Shown here one piece after another: positions 60,823 to 64,000 of a DNA stretch of 64,000 nucleotides (position 1 is its first letter; each line of letters starts with the position of its first letter). The stretch covers positions 1 through 64,000 of the forward strand of contig NZ_JACHJL010000027.1 in assembly GCF_014203645.1 (NCBI RefSeq), in the 5' to 3' direction. The notes beneath the pieces were generated by a model. That model did not search any database. It was not told the origin of the DNA and worked only from the letters and a program-made list of their open reading frames with translations. Both the position numbers and the translations under genes were made by a program. Source of the DNA: Streptomyces zagrosensis (GTDB lineage Bacteria; Actinomycetota; Actinomycetes; Streptomycetales; Streptomycetaceae).

Positions 60823-62100
60823 CTAGCCAGCCCACCGTCCGGACAGGAAGGTGAGAGCGAAGACGGTGGTCAAGGGCGCCGCGAGACACAGATAGACGGT
60901 CTTGAACCGAGGCGCGCGCAGGCTCCAGGCAGCCAAAGCTATCCATAGGGGCCACCACAGGAGGGTGGCGCGGGGGATGGACATGTACCAGTAGGACGTG
61001 CCCAGAGCCCAAAGGTTGAGGCCGATGTACGTGGCCTCGGCCCAGCGGCGTCGCCGTATCAGCAGGCCGAGCAGCACAAGCCCGACGAGCATGGCCACCA
61101 GCTCAGCTTGGAACATGAAGGCGTAACCGGTGGTCTGGGCATGGGCGAAGGCCGCATGCCAGGTGTTGGTCCAGGCCTCCCAGGGGCTATGGAAGTTGCG
61201 GTACCAACCGCGTTCTTGCGCATGCTTCCACGCCATCCAGTCGCCGGTGTGCGCGTGTAGGTACCAGGTGTACAGACCCAGGGGCACGGCGGGCAGCGCC
61301 AGCCAGGGCAGCGGGCGCCAGTTGCGATGGGCGCGGGCCGACAGCACGAACTGCACGGCGATGGCGGCGGCGAGGAAAAGGCCGCTCACGCGCACGGCCG
61401 TGGCAAGGGCGGTCAGGAGTGCGGCGCACGGCCAGTGCTGCCGCTGGGCAAGGAGCCAGGCCGGTAGGGCGAGCGCGAGGAAGAGGGCCTCGCTGTAGCC
61501 GGCGGCCAAGAAGATCGCGCACGGGGAGAGCAGCAGGAACAGGACCGCACGGTGGCCGGCCTCCGCGTGGGGTAGGTACAGCCGGGCGATTCTCGCCAGC
61601 GCCAGGACGGCGACGGCGCCGGCGACGAAGGAGATCAGCAGCCCGGCCGCGGTCCAACTCGGGACGACGGTGTGCACGGCACGCAGCAGGAGCGGGAAGC
61701 CGGGGAAGAACGCTTCTCGGCTGTCCCCACCGCTGTGCCCGGGCGCCGCCTGTTCGGGAAAGTAGCCATCGCGCGCGATGTGCAGGAAATGGCTCCAGTC
61801 CCACCGCTCGAAAGGGACGAGGACGGAGCCGGCAGCACGAGCCTTGGAGTCAGCAGGAAACAGCCACCGGGCACAGTAGGCGGTGGCCCCTATGCCTATG
61901 CGAGTCAGCAGATACAGCCACAGCACCTCGCGATCGGCGGCACTGAGCCGGTACGGCAAGGAACCACGCGAGAGCGCGCCCGAGCCGTGCGAACGCGGCC
62001 CACTCGCTGCACCGCGCCGGGAGCTGAGCTGTTCGCGCGGCGCGGAAGGGGGCGCGGATACGGATGCTGCTTCACGCGAACCAGCAATCAAAAAGGGCAT
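60823..62100 (-). CDS. Membrane mannosyltransferase, PIG-V family
   Basis: A 425-residue polytopic protein. After a Ser/Arg-rich cytoplasmic lead of about 55 residues come nine or so spans. WDWSHFLHIARDGYF and FFPGFPLLLRAVH are the catalytic-loop signatures of PIG-V/GT76-type mannosyltransferases, and YSEALFLALALPAWLL is a conserved span. The enzyme would transfer mannose from a polyprenyl-phosphate donor to an extracytoplasmic lipid or protein. It is 74 bases downstream of the sigma factor and anti-sigma-like pair on the same strand, so it may be a target or companion of that regulator. Confidence 0.85.
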   Translation of the reverse strand: MPFLIAGSREAASVSAPPSAPREQLSSRRGAASGPRSHGSGALSRGSLPYRLSAADREVLWLYLLTRIGIGATAYCARWLFPADSKARAAGSVLVPFERWDWSHFLHIARDGYFPEQAAPGHSGGDSREAFFPGFPLLLRAVHTVVPSWTAAGLLISFVAGAVAVLALARIARLYLPHAEAGHRAVLFLLLSPCAIFLAAGYSEALFLALALPAWLLAQRQHWPCAALLTALATAVRVSGLFLAAAIAVQFVLSARAHRNWRPLPWLALPAVPLGLYTWYLHAHTGDWMAWKHAQERGWYRNFHSPWEAWTNTWHAAFAHAQTTGYAFMFQAELVAMLVGLVLLGLLIRRRRWAEATYIGLNLWALGTSYWYMSIPRATLLWWPLWIALAAWSLRAPRFKTVYLCLAAPLTTVFALTFLSGRWAG

Positions 62101-62174
62101 ACGGAGCTCGCTCGGGTGTGTGTAGGCGTACGGAAGTGCCCAGTGGCGCTCGCCGGGTGACGAGATGAGAGGGA

Positions 62175-62696
62175 TCAGCGCGTGGCGGCGCTGCCCCCGT
62201 CCGTCGGAGGCTGCGTCGAGGTGGTGGACGTGGAGCTCGCACCGGTTGTGCTGCCCGACAGGGGTTTACCGGTGGCGTCTTCGCCCGTGCTCCGACCGGA
62301 CGACGTGCCGCCCGGTGGCGAGGTCGTCGGACCCGCGCCCATCGTCTGCGTCGCCTGCGTCGTCATGGAGGTCGTAGGGGGACGCGTTGCGCCACGTGGG
62401 GTGGGCGAGTGGCTCGACGGCACGTTCGTCGAGGGCACCGTCGGCGCCGAATTTGTGGGTGCGGGGCTGTCGGCCGGGACGGCCGGCGGCGGATTGCCTG
62501 GCAACAGCGTCGCCGCGGCTACCCCGCCGCAGCCCAGGACCAGGCACACCCCCGCGGCAAGCCCGGCGATGCGCAGCCGCTGCATCCGCCGGCCTCGTTG
62601 GGCGATGCGGGTGACCGGCGCAGTACGCGCACGTGACCGCCCGAAAGCGGCTGCTTGCTGGAACTCGTACCGCAGCGGGTCGTCAGGCTCAGGCAC
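62175..62696 (-). CDS. Single-span membrane protein coupled to the sigma factor (anti-sigma-like)
   Basis: A 173-residue protein. A cytoplasmic N-terminus (DPLRYEFQQAAAFGRSRA), one hydrophobic span (LRIAGLAAGVCLVLGCGGVAAATL) and a Ser/Thr/Pro/Gly-rich outer tail (about 105 residues). GTG start overlaps the sigma-factor stop by eight bases, the usual arrangement for SigE-type regulators and their membrane partners. No zinc-binding anti-sigma motif (H-x-x-x-C-x-x-C) is present, so its action as an anti-sigma is inferred from context only. Confidence 0.7.
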   Translation of the reverse strand: MPEPDDPLRYEFQQAAAFGRSRARTAPVTRIAQRGRRMQRLRIAGLAAGVCLVLGCGGVAAATLLPGNPPPAVPADSPAPTNSAPTVPSTNVPSSHSPTPRGATRPPTTSMTTQATQTMGAGPTTSPPGGTSSGRSTGEDATGKPLSGSTTGASSTSTTSTQPPTDGGSAATR

Positions 62697-63216
62697 CAGG
62701 GGCCTCCTTCATGCACGGGTCCTGTAGATGGTGAGCGAGTGCGTTCCGACCGCGGACCAGGTGGGTTTTGACGGTGCTCGCGGACACCTCGGTCTCATCG
62801 GCGATCTGCTCGACGGTGAGGTCGCACAGGTAGTGCAACGTCATGGTGCGGCGCTGCTGAGCCGACAACTCGCGCAACGCATCGACCAGCACCAGCTGCT
62901 CCGGGCTTGGCCCCTCGACGTGGGATGGCGGGGCACCGCGCTGCCGCCAGGCATCGGCCGTACGCCGCCGAAAACGCCATCGGCTCACCGCCAGCCGCCA
63001 GGCGACCGTACGAATCCACGCCTCGGGCTGGCCGTTGAGATCGAGCTGCCGTCGCCGGGCCCACCCCTTGATGAACGCTTCCTGCACGACGTCCTCCGCC
63101 TCGTGGAGGTCGCCGAGCATCACGTACAACTGCCCCGTGAGACGTGCGACCGCCTGGGCGTAGAACTCTTCAAACTCCTCGACGGTCAACAGCCACTCCC
63201 GGATCTCTCGCTTCAC
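62689..63216 (-). CDS. SigE-family ECF sigma factor
   Basis: About 175 residues. Region 2 is FYAQAVARLTGQLYVMLGDLHEAEDVVQEAFIKGWARR and region 4 is LRELSAQQRRTMTLHYLCDLTVEQIADETEVSASTVKTHLVRGR, joined by a short linker. It would direct RNA polymerase to a specific promoter set, typically in cell-envelope stress. The start is unsure: GTG at 63216 is used, but TTG at 63189 has GGGAG close upstream and gives a product starting TVEEFEEFY. The stop overlaps the membrane-partner gene. Confidence 0.85.
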   Translation of the reverse strand: MKREIREWLLTVEEFEEFYAQAVARLTGQLYVMLGDLHEAEDVVQEAFIKGWARRRQLDLNGQPEAWIRTVAWRLAVSRWRFRRRTADAWRQRGAPPSHVEGPSPEQLVLVDALRELSAQQRRTMTLHYLCDLTVEQIADETEVSASTVKTHLVRGRNALAHHLQDPCMKEAPGA

Positions 63217-63270
63217 CGGGCATACGCCCGCCACAGGGCATCCGGTTGACACCGAGGACGAAGGAACAAA

Positions 63271-63284
63271 GTGACCGTCGTCAC
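63271..63284. promoter_or_regulatory. Inverted repeat GTGAC-N4-GTCAC upstream of the sigma gene
   Basis: Five-base arms in perfect dyad (63271-63275 and 63280-63284), about 55 bases before the chosen sigma-factor start. It could be an operator or an autoregulatory site; no regulator identified. Confidence 0.3.
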
Positions 63285-63681
63285 GAAACCAGAGCAGCCC
63301 CAGCATGCCTGCCCCCAGCAGGCCGCGGGTGGCACCGTGAGCTATGCCTCACCTGCTGCGCGGTACTGGGCTGAACTGCTCCTGGGCGCGGGCCGGCATG
63401 GGGCCAGCTCACCGTGTCCGTTCCCGCAGTCACTCGCACGTAGCCATCCACGCTCCCCGTCCCTGTCCGCCGGCCACCCAGGCCGGCCGCCACGGCCGAG
63501 GCTGCGCAGCGCCGGGATGGTTCCGCCGACCCTGCCATGACCTGCGACAACTTCGACCGACGAGAGCCTGGGAGGCGGCTACCGCAGCGCCGCGCGACTC
63601 TTGACCAGGCTCGTGACGTATGGAGATAGTGTGTCGATCGGAGGCGACTTGTTCACGTCTCCCTGGGCAAGTGGAGATCGA
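63285..63681. other. Divergent intergenic region
   Basis: About 400 bases between the sigma factor and the partial secreted protein. TTGACC at 63601 and GATAGT at 63625-63630 (18 bases apart) may be the promoter for the latter. No gene supported. Confidence 0.35.
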
Positions 63682-64000
63682 GTGAAGGTAGTTGTCGGCT
63701 CACGCGGCGTCATGGCCGTACTCGCGGCCGTAGTTGTGCTCTTCGGCGGGATGACCGTCACAGCGCAGGCGGAACCTACCGATCCTTCGGTGCCCGCGGC
63801 GGACTGTTCGTACCCCTCCTTCTGCTTCATCAAGGACGGTGAAGTCGTCGATGAGTACCACGACGTGACCCCCTGGCAGTACCTGCCCCAGCAGCTACAA
63901 GCTCCCCTCCAGGTCATCAACGCCCGTCACGAATCGGTGTGGATCGGCGACACCAGGGGCGGTGCCCGGTGCATCGAGCCCGGGGCGATCGTCGATCTGT
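63682..64000 (+). CDS. Secreted small protein, 5' part (cut by window end)
   Basis: GTG at 63682 with GGAG upstream. The first 106 residues are an N-terminal signal (VMAVLAAVVVLFGGMTVTAQA) followed by a mature part starting EPTDPSVPAADCSYPSFCF. Cys residues at ADC, FCF and ARC suggest disulfides, and SYPSFCFIKDGEV resembles peptidase-inhibitor I36/SCP-like small secreted actinobacterial proteins, but the end is missing so the family is uncertain. Confidence 0.7.
   Translation, partial: MKVVVGSRGVMAVLAAVVVLFGGMTVTAQAEPTDPSVPAADCSYPSFCFIKDGEVVDEYHDVTPWQYLPQQLQAPLQVINARHESVWIGDTRGGARCIEPGAIVDL

Overview
High-GC actinobacterial chromosome, almost certainly Streptomyces or a close relative. The reasons are GC-rich third codon positions, frequent GTG starts with purine-rich ribosome sites, ATGA/GTGA-coupled operons, Tat and Sec secreted hydrolases, and gene families typical of the genus (SigE-type sigma factor, DUF5133, DUF3140, DUF2267, DUF4232, Methyltransf_19, crt cluster). 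No tRNA, rRNA, CRISPR array or phage was seen. The gene content and several decayed genes (IS3-type OrfA, GH65-like enzyme, FAD oxidase, methyltransferase) look like an accessory arm region rather than the core.

Layout. 1-9.0 kb: IS remnant, ABC exporter, a coupled pair of secreted hydrolases, VOC protein, methyltransferase, a 21-residue bL37-like peptide gene and a secreted amidase-like protein. 9.1-10.8 kb: Hsp20 plus DUF2267 unit between two strong hairpins, then a GH65-like remnant. 10.8-18.7 kb (minus): a coupled operon I cannot match to a described system, encoding a cupin, three paralogous proteins with a TOPRIM-like core and a shared GFLTWP end (two with zinc ribbons and membrane segments), and a small membrane protein with an acidic Trp/Gly/Asp tail. 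A glutaminase-defective asparagine synthetase homologue and an aldehyde dehydrogenase follow. 19.3-31.1 kb: membrane-anchored Mrr-type nuclease, methyltransferases, secreted trypsin-like protease, lactonase, and a GH18 chitinase and AA10 LPMO that both carry DasR-like operators.

31.6-46.7 kb (plus): an ebo-type cluster (inositol-phosphate-synthase-like protein, EboC UbiA prenyltransferase, sugar isomerase, EboA, EboB TatD-like, EboE, phosphodiesterase) followed by a second operon. In that operon the two halves of a VioB/RebD-type protein are separate genes flanking a HExxH metalloprotease, and the last gene is a Tat-exported metallophosphoesterase with a beta-propeller. Ebo clusters elsewhere are linked to moving metabolite precursors to the periplasm, so the neighbourhood may make and export a small molecule; this is inference.

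47-64 kb: stress-type small proteins (HVA1/DUF2945, DUF3140, DUF5133), MFS exporter, mannose-6-phosphate isomerase, methyltransferase pseudogene, M15 dipeptidase, the carotenoid operon crtE-crtI-crtB-Rieske-crtY-crtU (isorenieratene type), a PIG-V mannosyltransferase, a SigE-type sigma factor with a coupled membrane partner, and the start of a secreted protein cut by the window edge.
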